A program made the position numbers and the translations under genes. The notes under the pieces were generated by a model. It was not told where the DNA came from and made no database searches. It worked only from the letters and a program-made list of their open reading frames with translations. Shown here one piece after another: positions 27,317-36,121 of a stretch of 64,000 nt of DNA; positions within the stretch are counted from its first letter, which is position 1, and each line of letters opens with the position of its first letter. The stretch comes from CAXBGS01 sp963975425 (GTDB lineage: Bacteria > Planctomycetota > Planctomycetia > Pirellulales > Pirellulaceae): the NCBI GenBank assembly GCA_963975425.1, contig CAXBGS010000007.1:1-64000 (forward strand), in the 5' to 3' direction.

Positions 27317-28792
27317 TCAATCGGAGCCGTCCTTTTCTTGCTTCAAACGCTTTTCAAACGTGAGGCCAAGGTCATTGATTTTCGTTCTCAATGTGCTGCG
27401 AGCGATTCCCAGAATTTCGCTGGCCTGCGCTTGGTTGCCCTCCACATGGCTGATGATTTCCGGCAACAGGATTCGATCAATTTCGTTGTGCATCTTTTGA
27501 TAGACGTTCCGCTCTTCGGTATCGAGCAGGTCGTTGACAAAGTGCCGAATGTTGTCCGCATCCAGAACGGGTGTACTCTTTCGCGATATTGATTGGCGTG
27601 CCCCGCGGCAAACAGCCGGAAGCGATTCGGCGGACAAGACCGCGCCGACGTTCTTTACCAGCGCATGTTTCATCGCGCTCTGCAGTTCCCGAACATTTCC
27701 GGGCCAGGAGTAGCTCTCTAGAATCGCCATCGCTTCGGGAGAGACAGAGCGTACATTCTTACTGAGCTCGCGGTTGAATAGATTGATAAAGTGGTCAACG
27801 AAAATCGGTATATCATCCTTTCGCTCACGCAGCGGCGGCAGTTTGATTTCGAAGACGCTCAGCCGATAGTAGAGGTCTTCACGAAACCGTCCCTCGCTCA
27901 CGTCCTCTAATAGATTGCGATTCGTTGCGGCAATCACCCTGACATCTGATTGGATCGTCTCGTTGCTGCCGACTCGCTCGAAACTTCCGTCCTGCAGAAG
28001 CCGGAGCACTTTGGCCTGAGTCGCAGGCGTCATGTCGCCGATTTCGTCCAAGAAGATCGTGCCCTTGTCGACCTGTTCGAATTTTCCGATGCGACGCTTG
28101 TCTGCGCCGGTGAAGGAACCACGTTCATGCCCGAATAGTTCGCTTTCCAACAACGACTCCGCGAGCGCGGCACAATTCACTGCCATGAACGGTCCGCTGC
28201 TTCGCCGGCTATGTTGAAAGATTGCACGGGCGACCATTTCTTTGCCGGTTCCGCTTTCCCCGAGAACCAGCGCATTCAGATCTTGAGGCGCGACTTGACC
28301 AATCGATTTAAATACCTCTTGCATTGCCGGCGAGCGACCGACAATCTGATCCGCGCTTGAATCGGTTTCCCCACCCACCTTGAATACCGCCGGTACGCGG
28401 CTCATGTGACTGATCTCAATGGCACGCTCAACGGTCTTGCAGAGCATTTCAAAATCGACCGGTTTCAGCAGGTACTCATACGCACCTCGCTTCATCGCTT
28501 CGATTGCTGTTTCCGTGGTTGAATAAGCCGTGATGATGATGACAGGAATTCGCGAGTCGATCTCATGGATGATATTGAAAGTGTCGAGACCTGACATGTC
28601 TGGCAAGCGAACGTCGAGGATAATCGCATCGGGCGGGTCTGCGCGAACCGCAGCGATGCCATGCTCTGCGGTCGCGGCCGTGGACACTTCAAGCGATTCT
28701 GATTCGAGGCTCTTCTTTAACGAATAAAGCAGGTTCGGTTCATCGTCAATGATCAGCAATTTTGCCACGGAGTTATCCAGAGTTCGTGTCAT
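27317..28792 (-). CDS. NtrC-family sigma-54-dependent response regulator
   Basis: 491 residues. A receiver domain lies at 10-125, with phospho-acceptor Asp60 (ILDVRLPDMSG), the DDE acidic pair at 16-17 and Lys110. An AAA+ sigma-54 activation domain lies at ~148-385: Walker A GESGTGKE (178-185), the sigma-54 contact loop GSFTGA (225-230) with Ser in place of the usual first Ala, and DEIGDM for Walker B. A Fis-type helix-turn-helix ends the protein (~440-480, QASEILGIARSTLRTKI). Its start overlaps the upstream kinase gene by four bases (ATGA). Its likely target is the sigma-54 promoter upstream of the divergent SulP-carbonic anhydrase gene. Confidence 0.93.
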   Translation of the reverse strand: MTRTLDNSVAKLLIIDDEPNLLYSLKKSLESESLEVSTAATAEHGIAAVRADPPDAIILDVRLPDMSGLDTFNIIHEIDSRIPVIIITAYSTTETAIEAMKRGAYEYLLKPVDFEMLCKTVERAIEISHMSRVPAVFKVGGETDSSADQIVGRSPAMQEVFKSIGQVAPQDLNALVLGESGTGKEMVARAIFQHSRRSSGPFMAVNCAALAESLLESELFGHERGSFTGADKRRIGKFEQVDKGTIFLDEIGDMTPATQAKVLRLLQDGSFERVGSNETIQSDVRVIAATNRNLLEDVSEGRFREDLYYRLSVFEIKLPPLRERKDDIPIFVDHFINLFNRELSKNVRSVSPEAMAILESYSWPGNVRELQSAMKHALVKNVGAVLSAESLPAVCRGARQSISRKSTPVLDADNIRHFVNDLLDTEERNVYQKMHNEIDRILLPEIISHVEGNQAQASEILGIARSTLRTKINDLGLTFEKRLKQEKDGSD

Positions 28793-30330
28793 TTAGAGTT
28801 GCTTACTTGCCGGTTGGCGTGGCGTGAATTCAAAGCGTCGTGGAATACAGGCAATCTTGCGGTGACGATGACCCCTCCCTCATCGCGGTCTCTTGCTTCG
28901 AGTGTTCCACCATGATCGCCAATTATCTTTCTCGAAATCGGCAAACCAAGTCCGAGGCCAAGTTCTTTGGTGCTAAAGAACGGCTCGAAAATTCGGTCGG
29001 ATTCCTCCGGCAGTGGGCAGCCATTGTCTGCCACACTCAGTCGAACCCAACTGTGGCTAGCTTGCGCTGACAGAGTTGCGCCAGCGGGCGTGGTTTCGTC
29101 GTCCGCCACGGTCACAGTGACTCTGCCACCGTTAGGCATAAAATCAAAAGCATTGAGTATGAGATTCAACAGAACTTGCCGCAGTTGTGTTTCATCACCT
29201 TGGACAGTTCTAGCATCATCCGGCAGAACGCTGATGACTTCGATACCCCGTGACTCGGCGCGGCTTGAGACCAGAGCAAAGGTTTGCTGAACGATCTCTC
29301 GAAGATCAACCGGCATTGGGACGAGAGCTGATGGTTTAGCGAAATCAAGAAACGTTTGCAGCAATTTGCTGACTCGCGTGATTTCGGCGTCCAAGACCTC
29401 AAGGTCGTCCGAGTCAAGGTTAGACTTGTTGTGGCGAGCTGATTGAACCAGCGTTTTCATGCACATGAGTGGATTGCGGAGTTCATGCGCCAGCCCCGCA
29501 CCGAGTTTCCCGACGGCAGCGAGTTGGTCGGCACGGATCGCTTCCTTGTATCCGTTCTGAAGTTGCTCTACCACGCTGCCGACTCGCTCGGAAACCGTTT
29601 CCAGCACTTCTTGCAAATCCTGCAGGCTTGGATCCGCACAGATTTCAACGGGGCCGACGACCGTATCTAGTTTCCCAGCCACGTCGCGTATCGGCACGGA
29701 TAAGAGGTACATGGAACGAGTGATGGAGCGGGCCACACCATAGCCAGCTAACAGTCCCACTGCAGCACCGCAGGCGCCTAGCAGCGCCATCGCCAACGAC
29801 AATTTCAATGCCATAGACTCGTTTTGCTGACTACTTTCCTCAAGTTCGCTTTCATTGATGTCAAGAAACCGGCGCGCGGGAATCAATACTTGCCTAGAAA
29901 GTGTTTCTGCTTCCAATTCCTCAACACGTTCCGAGGAAATCTGGATTTCAGGGTCATCGACCAACTGGTGCAGCGAGACAAAATATTCATCAATTCCGCT
30001 CCGGATATCAGCCAATAGCGATTTTTCTTCGTCGCTTCCCGATAATGCCTCAGCCTTGCTGATCCACTCGGTCGCGGCTTCTTGATCTTGCGCCGTGCGC
30101 ACCAAGCGTCCTCGGTCCTTGGTTAGCAGGTATCGGTCAAGTTCGTGTCGCATTTCGCGGACGATCAATTCCAACTCTTCAGCGGCGCGGATGCTCGCAA
30201 CATTGCCACTGAGTATTTCTGAATTGCGTTTCTGCAACTTGAGAACGTACCAAGCGCCAGAAAAACCGAGGCAAAGCAAGATTAGGCCGGTTGCCGCGAG
30301 AACGAAGCCCAGTCTGCTCCGCATTCTCAT
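28789..30330 (-). CDS. Membrane sensor histidine kinase
   Basis: 513 residues, ATG preceded by aaggag. Two membrane helices (7-30 and ~177-200) bracket a ~145-residue periplasmic helical sensor region. A HAMP-like linker, then HisKA with phospho-accepting His282 in GLAHELRNP, and a HATPase domain follow. The HATPase carries NLILNAFDFM (N box), VADNGCPLPEE (G1), FSTKELGLGLGLPISRKI (F/G2). The G1 motif is fairly degenerate around DNG. It forms a two-component system with the response regulator encoded next, and is the first gene of that operon. Confidence 0.92.
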   Translation of the reverse strand: MRMRSRLGFVLAATGLILLCLGFSGAWYVLKLQKRNSEILSGNVASIRAAEELELIVREMRHELDRYLLTKDRGRLVRTAQDQEAATEWISKAEALSGSDEEKSLLADIRSGIDEYFVSLHQLVDDPEIQISSERVEELEAETLSRQVLIPARRFLDINESELEESSQQNESMALKLSLAMALLGACGAAVGLLAGYGVARSITRSMYLLSVPIRDVAGKLDTVVGPVEICADPSLQDLQEVLETVSERVGSVVEQLQNGYKEAIRADQLAAVGKLGAGLAHELRNPLMCMKTLVQSARHNKSNLDSDDLEVLDAEITRVSKLLQTFLDFAKPSALVPMPVDLREIVQQTFALVSSRAESRGIEVISVLPDDARTVQGDETQLRQVLLNLILNAFDFMPNGGRVTVTVADDETTPAGATLSAQASHSWVRLSVADNGCPLPEESDRIFEPFFSTKELGLGLGLPISRKIIGDHGGTLEARDRDEGGVIVTARLPVFHDALNSRHANRQVSNSK

Positions 30331-30456
30331 CTAAAACTCCTTCGAAGTGGCGTGGGCGAAATTTGGTCGCCGTGACTTAATTTCGACATCGGTTAAATGG
30401 AAGGTAATGCCACATTGAATCTGATGCGTTGGTAAACGTAGGACCTCGGCTTCAAA

Positions 30457-30468
30457 AAACACGTGTTT
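30457..30468. promoter_or_regulatory. Perfect 12-bp palindrome, candidate activator site
   Basis: aaacacgtgttt reads the same on both strands. Its centre is about 82 bp upstream of the expected start of transcription from the sigma-54 promoter at 30518-30533. That is the usual range for a bacterial enhancer-binding protein site. The assignment to the NtrC-type regulator is inference. Confidence 0.5.
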
Positions 30469-30493
30469 CAAAGTCGTTGCAAGGCAAACGTCA

Positions 30494-30517
30494 TGCCGTG
30501 CAAGGTCGTGCACGGCA
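30494..30517. promoter_or_regulatory. 9-6-9 perfect inverted repeat next to the sigma-54 promoter
   Basis: tgccgtgca and tgcacggca form nine-base perfect arms around a six-base spacer. The right arm ends one base before the -24 element. It is a strong operator candidate for a dimeric regulator. Its position, touching the promoter, would suit repression or close-range control better than classical enhancer binding. Confidence 0.55.
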
Positions 30518-30533
30518 CGGCACAAACTTTGCG
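30518..30533 (+). promoter_or_regulatory. Sigma-54 promoter of the SulP-carbonic anhydrase gene
   Basis: cGGCACaaactTTGCg matches the -24/-12 consensus (TGGCAC-N5-TTGCA) with GG and GC in exact spacing. Only the outer T and final A differ. Transcription would start near 30544, leaving a ~64-base leader before the ATG at 30608. A gene for a sigma-54 activator lies on the other side of this intergenic region. Confidence 0.72.
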
Positions 30534-30607
30534 TTCATCCGTCGGGCCAACCGGAGCAGCCGTTCCGGCCGCCACCTGTCATCAAACATTACGAAATAGA
30601 ACACTCG

Positions 30608-32896
30608 ATGGAATCAATCAACGAAAACATGCGCGAATCGACATCACCAACGGGCCGAGTGTCTCGGGATTTTATAGCATCTTTGGTTGTCTTTCTGGTT
30701 GCATTGCCATTGTGTCTTGGCATCGCACTTGCCTCTGGCGCGCCACTGTTTTCTGGCCTCTTGGCCGGTATTGTTGGGGGAGTGGTTGTTGGCGCATTAA
30801 GCGGCTCGCACACCAGTGTCAGTGGACCCGCGGCAGGCCTAACTGCCGTGGTCGCTTCTCAAATCGCAGCCCTGGGGGCGTTCGATGCATTTCTGCTTGC
30901 CGTTGTCGTCGGCGGACTGATCCAAATCGGACTGGGAATCGCTAAAGCGGGGGCGCTATCGGCGTTTTTTCCATCAAGCGTCATCAAGGGGCTGCTGGCA
31001 GCGATCGGAGTGATCCTGATTCTTAAACAGCTTCCCCACCTGCTTGGACACGACACGGACCCCGAAGGTGAAATGTCGTTTTCGCAGCCGGATCACGAGA
31101 ACACGTTTTCTGAGATTGCAACAGTCTTCCAGGGCGAAATTCATCTCGGTGCGGCCGTCGTCGGGATCGCTTCATTGGTGTTGCTTATCCTTTGGTCACG
31201 GTTCAAACCGCTTAAGAACTCTGGCGTTCCTGCGCCGCTTGTCGTTGTGCTCGCCGGGGTCGCAATGCAGTATGTGTTCTCACGGTTGGGTGACGGATGG
31301 TCGATCGGGACAAGTCATTTGGTCCAGATTCCAATTGCCGAGAATTTTTCAGAGTTTGCGAGCTTCTTGACGTTTCCTGATTTTTCGCAGTGGGCGAACC
31401 CTGCGGTGTATGTGGCGGGCGTGACGATTGCGATCGTTGCTTCACTAGAAACGCTACTCAATCTTGAAGCTACGGATAAGTTGGACCCGCGTCGTCGCAA
31501 CTCTCCCGCCAGTCGTGAGTTGTGGGCACAAGGTGCAGGGAACGTGGTCGCCGGATTGATTGGTGGGATCCCGGTGACGTCCGTGATCGTCCGCAGTTCA
31601 GTCAACATCAACGCGGGTGCGGTTTCAAAACTGTCCGCGATTCTCCACGGCGTCATGTTGTTGGTTTGTGTCGGGTTGTTTCCCATCTATCTGAACATGA
31701 TTCCGCTTGCCGCACTGGCTGCTATTTTGATCCACACGGGGTTTAAACTGGCGAGTCCTGAACTGTTCCGCACGATGTGGCAGCAGGGCCGATATCAATT
31801 CGCGCCTTTCATCATCACGGTCGTCGCAATCGTATTTAGCGATCTATTGATTGGAATCGTTATCGGATTGGTCGTCAGCGTCTTGTTTATTCTAAACAGT
31901 AATTTGCGTCGTCCGATCCGGCGTATCGTCGAAACTCATATCGACGGTGACGTTGTGCATGTCGAACTAGCGAATCAGGTTAGCTTTCTGAATCGAGCGG
32001 CCCTGGATACGATCTTCAATCAGGCCAAACCGGGTGCCAAATATCTGCTAGACGCATCCGCGTCCGACTACATTGATCCGGATGTTCTAAGTCTGATTCG
32101 AGAATTTAAGAACGAATCGGGTCCGGCGCGCGGGGTAAGTGTCAGCTTGCGTGGATTTCGTGACAAGTATGATCTGCGAGACGAAATTCACTTTGCGGAC
32201 TACTCAACCCGCGAACTTCAAGATCGACTTACTCCGGCGCAGGTGCTGGATATCCTGAAAGAAGGTAACGACCGGTTTCAGTCGGGGCGGCGACTCTCTC
32301 GCGATTTTGGTCGGCAGATTGACGCGACCGCCGGAGGCCAGAACCCATTGGCCGCCGTGCTTAGTTGTATCGATTCGCGCGTTCCAACCGAGTTGGTCTT
32401 CGACCTGGGTATCGGCGATATTTTCAGCGTGCGTGTGGCAGGGAATGTGATCGGTACCAAGTCTTTGGGCAGTCTTGAGTATGCGGTTACCGTTGCGGGT
32501 GCAAAGGTGGTTCTCGTCTTGGGGCACACGCGGTGCGGTGCGGTCACGTCGTCGGTGAAACTTCTGGACGAAGGGAAAGACACCGAACAAGCGAGTGGAT
32601 GTCCGCACTTACACGCGATTGTCGCTGAAATCCAAGAATCGGTGCAGGGCAATGAGTGTCGTGGCGTCACCACCATGCCCCTTGCCGAAATGGACGCATG
32701 TGTCGATCGAATTGCTGAAAAAAACGTTCAGCGCACGGTTCGCGAAATTATCAATCGCAGCCATGCGATCCGCCATGCCATCGATACTGGCCAGTTGCTT
32801 GTCGTTGGCGCGATGTATGACGTCAAGACGGGAAGTATTGCGTTTGTGACCGATGATCTGCACTTAAATAATCCCAGTCCCGTTCTTCATTCCTAG
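30608..32896 (+). CDS. SulP anion transporter fused to STAS-like and beta-carbonic anhydrase domains
   Basis: 762 residues. About 10-12 membrane helices (residues ~18-430) carry SulP motifs: LPLCLGIALASG near the start and GLIGGIPVTSVIVRSSVNIN later. A STAS-like domain lies at ~445-530. Its C-terminus is a full beta-class carbonic anhydrase domain (~545-750) with zinc ligands Cys587 (SCIDSR, Asp589/Arg591 dyad), His640 and Cys643 (HTRCG). The fusion suggests bicarbonate uptake coupled to CO2 interconversion. SulP-CA fusions are known in bacteria, so the architecture itself is not new. It is the first gene downstream of the sigma-54 promoter. Confidence 0.93.
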   Translation: MESINENMRESTSPTGRVSRDFIASLVVFLVALPLCLGIALASGAPLFSGLLAGIVGGVVVGALSGSHTSVSGPAAGLTAVVASQIAALGAFDAFLLAVVVGGLIQIGLGIAKAGALSAFFPSSVIKGLLAAIGVILILKQLPHLLGHDTDPEGEMSFSQPDHENTFSEIATVFQGEIHLGAAVVGIASLVLLILWSRFKPLKNSGVPAPLVVVLAGVAMQYVFSRLGDGWSIGTSHLVQIPIAENFSEFASFLTFPDFSQWANPAVYVAGVTIAIVASLETLLNLEATDKLDPRRRNSPASRELWAQGAGNVVAGLIGGIPVTSVIVRSSVNINAGAVSKLSAILHGVMLLVCVGLFPIYLNMIPLAALAAILIHTGFKLASPELFRTMWQQGRYQFAPFIITVVAIVFSDLLIGIVIGLVVSVLFILNSNLRRPIRRIVETHIDGDVVHVELANQVSFLNRAALDTIFNQAKPGAKYLLDASASDYIDPDVLSLIREFKNESGPARGVSVSLRGFRDKYDLRDEIHFADYSTRELQDRLTPAQVLDILKEGNDRFQSGRRLSRDFGRQIDATAGGQNPLAAVLSCIDSRVPTELVFDLGIGDIFSVRVAGNVIGTKSLGSLEYAVTVAGAKVVLVLGHTRCGAVTSSVKLLDEGKDTEQASGCPHLHAIVAEIQESVQGNECRGVTTMPLAEMDACVDRIAEKNVQRTVREIINRSHAIRHAIDTGQLLVVGAMYDVKTGSIAFVTDDLHLNNPSPVLHS

Positions 32897-33107
32897 CATT
32901 CTTTGGCCGGCTTACATCAGTCGTTGTCAATTTCACCTGCAGGTCGAAACAACGAAAGAGGCGCTGTGACGAACGATTTTCCGTGAAAACGTGAACGAAA
33001 TTCACGGTTGGCGAATGCGTTTGCATCTCTCTGGCTCAAAGGTAAAGCGGTTTAGGGTGGCATCGACGCATTGTCACGGATTCAATCTAATTTCATTAGG
33101 AGATACG

Positions 33108-33584
33108 ATGATGATATCCAGATTACGACCAGGGGCAGTCGTGGTGCCGTGGGACTTTTCAAAGGAGGCCGAGCAAGAATTGGAAACCGCCTTTGACCTT
33201 GTCGACGATCTCTCAATGATCCGCGTAGTTCACGTCGCACCATCGGATACCAGCGGGGCAGCTATGGCCGGCGAAACGGTGTATTCCACCATCCGGCGTG
33301 ATTTGAATTCCAAGTTTCAACAGCAGATCAGTGAGAGATTCGCTTGTCCCGAAGTGAATTTTTATGTTGTGCATGGTCGGGTCGCACCGGAGATCGTTGC
33401 GTTCGCCCAGCAATACCAAGCGGGGTTAATTGTCATGGGCACTCGTGAACATTGGGCTGTTGCACGCCTACTGCGGGGCAGCACCACTTCGGAAGTGCTT
33501 CACACCGCTCCTTGCCCAATACTGATTCTCAGGCACAACAGATCAGCAGAATATAGTCAGCTGAGAAGTCTCTCGGCTCGTTAG
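33108..33584 (+). CDS. Universal stress protein (UspA family)
   Basis: 158 residues from the ATG at 33108, supported by the Shine-Dalgarno aggag eight bases upstream; the frame is open further back but without such a signal. Strand-1 VVVPWDFS and the ATP-binding-like loop near GLIVMGTREH...LLRGSTTSEVLHTAPCPIL fit a single-domain Usp. The G-2x-G-9x-G-S/T motif appears in the form GTREHWAVARLLRGST, so nucleotide binding is plausible. It lies between the SulP-CA and antiporter genes on the same strand, a small stress or ion-homeostasis group. Confidence 0.85.
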   Translation: MMISRLRPGAVVVPWDFSKEAEQELETAFDLVDDLSMIRVVHVAPSDTSGAAMAGETVYSTIRRDLNSKFQQQISERFACPEVNFYVVHGRVAPEIVAFAQQYQAGLIVMGTREHWAVARLLRGSTTSEVLHTAPCPILILRHNRSAEYSQLRSLSAR

Positions 33585-33673
33585 ATGATTGAGCAACCAT
33601 TTCGAAAAAGTCATTGGACAGACGACGCGGCTATCAATGCGATTGAAGCGTATAATGGATCGAGCCATACCAC

Positions 33674-35857
33674 ATGCATTCACACGAAATCCTTACGACT
33701 TTTACGGTCGCTGCTGCGTTAGGCGTCTGTTTGTTCACGCTCGCGGGATACTTGCGCGTTTCGACAATCGTCGTCCTCCTTATCGGCGGTGTGATTGCTG
33801 GTCCCGAGGTCCTTGGTATCGTCGACCCGTCCGATCTTGGCGGCGGATTAAATACAATCATTTCGCTGGCTGTTGCCGTCATTCTTTTTGAGGGCGGGCT
33901 AACGCTTGATTTGAACGGCTATCGCTCGGCAAGTAAGGAGATCTTTCGAATTCTTACGATTGGGGTGCTCGTCACCTGGATCGGGAGCGCACTGTTGATT
34001 TGGACGCTGTTTCGTTTCAATCTTGCGTTCTGTTTCCTTGCTGCGAGCCTCGTCATTGTGACCGGCCCTACCGTGATCGGGCCGCTACTGCATCGGATTC
34101 GAGTCCGAGAACGACTGCACCACATTTTGCACTGGGAGGGTGTACTGATTGATCCGGTCGGTGTGTTCATCGCTCTGCTCTGCTATGAGTTTTACGTCAG
34201 CACCGACGGCACTCATCAACTTGTGGTGACTGAATTCCTGATGCGTTTCGCCGCCGGTGCGATGATCGGGATCGCGTTCGGCTTTTTGCTCGATGTGGTG
34301 ATGAGGCGTGGATGGATTCAGGGTGGTCACACGAATATTTTCGTCCTGTCGATGGCGATGTTGAACTTTGCATTAGCCGATCTTGTTATCTCTGAAAGTG
34401 GCTTGTTGAGCGTTACGATTGCTGGACTTGTGCTGGGAAGTCGTAACACGCGGCAATTGCGGAGCATTGTCTCGTACAAGGTCGAACTCAAGGACTTTCT
34501 AATCGGTTTGCTTTTTATCCTTCTTGCCGCAAACCTCGATCTCAATGCATTCTTTGACTATGGCTGGAAAATCGCGGTCGTCGTCCTGGGAATTATGCTT
34601 CTGGTACGGCCGCTAAACGTTTTCCTTTCCATGTACGGCAGTACGCTCGAGACACGGGACAAGCTGTTCCTTAGTTGGATCGCTCCGCGCGGGATTGTTG
34701 CGGCATCAATGGCGTCACTGTTCACGATCGAACTAAAGCAATTGGATGTGGAAGACGCAATGTTCTTGGAAACATTCACTTACTCGGTGATCGCAGGAAC
34801 CGTACTCGCACAGGGATTCACTGCGGGCATGGTTGGCGACTTGCTGGGGGTGCTTCGTCCTATCGCATCGGGCTGGATCGTTGTCGGCGCGAACCCCGTG
34901 GGCCGAAAGGTGGCTTCGTTTTTCCAAAGTAATGATATTCCCGTGGTCGTGATCGACACAAACGCTCGAGATGTCCGTGTTGCGGTTCGCGAAGGGCATA
35001 CCGCGCTTAGCGAAGACGCAATGCTGATGGTCCGCGACGATCATCCCGAACTCTACATTTGCGGCAATATCATTGCATTGACCCCCAACCCCGATCTGAA
35101 CCGCATGCTATGTCGGCGTTGGTCCGAGCTGCTGGACGGATCGTTGTTTCGCTGGGAACCCTCGGGGTACGAAACCGAGGAAAATACGCATTTGCTGGCC
35201 GGCGTGAAAGTTTGGGATGAAATCCCGTTGAATCGGTGGATGCAAGCGGGCAGCGAATCCGCACCCTTAGAGATTGTTCGAGACATCAACAATATTCCCT
35301 CTCCCGACGACGTATTGCTGACTGCCAACCAGAACAACGTCAATCCTGGATGTTACTCCGGCACCGAAAACGGTGAGAACACTTGGCTGGTCTATCGACC
35401 CCAGTCTCAAGCCGCTGGCAGCACTTTTCCTCTCGCACCCGCCAATGTGATTCTGTCCGATCAGAAAGAGCTATACGATTTGTACCGCGAAATGATCATG
35501 CACATTCATCAAACGAATCCGAGCGTTCAGCCGGATTATCTTCTTGATGAAATGTGGAAGCGAGAAGAAGACTACACCAGTTTGCTCGGTCACGGAATTG
35601 CATTACCGCATATCTGGACCGACGCGGTGACTCGAGCCGTGTTGATCGTTGGGCGTCCAAGGAAACCCGTCATCTGCCCGCTAACGAACTCCGCGATTGA
35701 GATCGTTTTCATGCTGATCAGTCCTTCCGGCGAGCCAGGCGAACACTTACGCAATCTTTCCTGGATCGCAAAACTGGTTGGCACCGATTCAAAGCGATCC
35801 AAGCTGCGACAGGCGACTTCTGCAGAAGAGATCTACGATGTCATCACGTCATTTTGA
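33674..35857 (+). CDS. CPA-type Na+/H+ (cation/proton) antiporter with nucleotide-binding and EIIA-like C-terminal domains
   Basis: 727 residues. About 12 membrane segments lie in the first ~395, with CPA1/NhaP-like stretches: ILFEGGLTLDL, VIVTGPTVIGPLL, WEGVLIDPVGV and SWIAPRGIVAAS. A Rossmann-like RCK/TrkA-N segment follows (~400-490, GWIVVGANPVGRKVASFF). The C-terminal ~130 residues (~595-725) look like a PTS EIIA-2/NtrN-type domain, with the His region GHGIALPH. This combination of antiporter, nucleotide-sensor and EIIA-like domain points to regulation by NAD(H) or other ligands and possibly phosphorylation (inference). It is the third gene of the plus-strand group after the SulP-CA gene. 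Confidence 0.88.
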   Translation: MHSHEILTTFTVAAALGVCLFTLAGYLRVSTIVVLLIGGVIAGPEVLGIVDPSDLGGGLNTIISLAVAVILFEGGLTLDLNGYRSASKEIFRILTIGVLVTWIGSALLIWTLFRFNLAFCFLAASLVIVTGPTVIGPLLHRIRVRERLHHILHWEGVLIDPVGVFIALLCYEFYVSTDGTHQLVVTEFLMRFAAGAMIGIAFGFLLDVVMRRGWIQGGHTNIFVLSMAMLNFALADLVISESGLLSVTIAGLVLGSRNTRQLRSIVSYKVELKDFLIGLLFILLAANLDLNAFFDYGWKIAVVVLGIMLLVRPLNVFLSMYGSTLETRDKLFLSWIAPRGIVAASMASLFTIELKQLDVEDAMFLETFTYSVIAGTVLAQGFTAGMVGDLLGVLRPIASGWIVVGANPVGRKVASFFQSNDIPVVVIDTNARDVRVAVREGHTALSEDAMLMVRDDHPELYICGNIIALTPNPDLNRMLCRRWSELLDGSLFRWEPSGYETEENTHLLAGVKVWDEIPLNRWMQAGSESAPLEIVRDINNIPSPDDVLLTANQNNVNPGCYSGTENGENTWLVYRPQSQAAGSTFPLAPANVILSDQKELYDLYREMIMHIHQTNPSVQPDYLLDEMWKREEDYTSLLGHGIALPHIWTDAVTRAVLIVGRPRKPVICPLTNSAIEIVFMLISPSGEPGEHLRNLSWIAKLVGTDSKRSKLRQATSAEEIYDVITSF

Positions 35858-36121
35858 ATATCGGACGGCAGCATTCGAGCGAGTTTGATGAGACTGACGA
35901 GGGCGCCAGGAGTTCATTTCGCTCCGATCATTGAGGCTGGGGATTTAACCATCAGCCTTTCGATGGAAGGGGCTTCAACGTGCTCATCTCGGCAACCTAT
36001 GTAACGACCGCGACGTCCGTATCGCTTTATCTGGGCATTGAACGGGCAAACCTGCTGCCATGATGCTCTCGAATATTCGCGGGCTCTCTTTGAGACGATG
36101 CGGCCGGTTTTCGCTAGTTCG

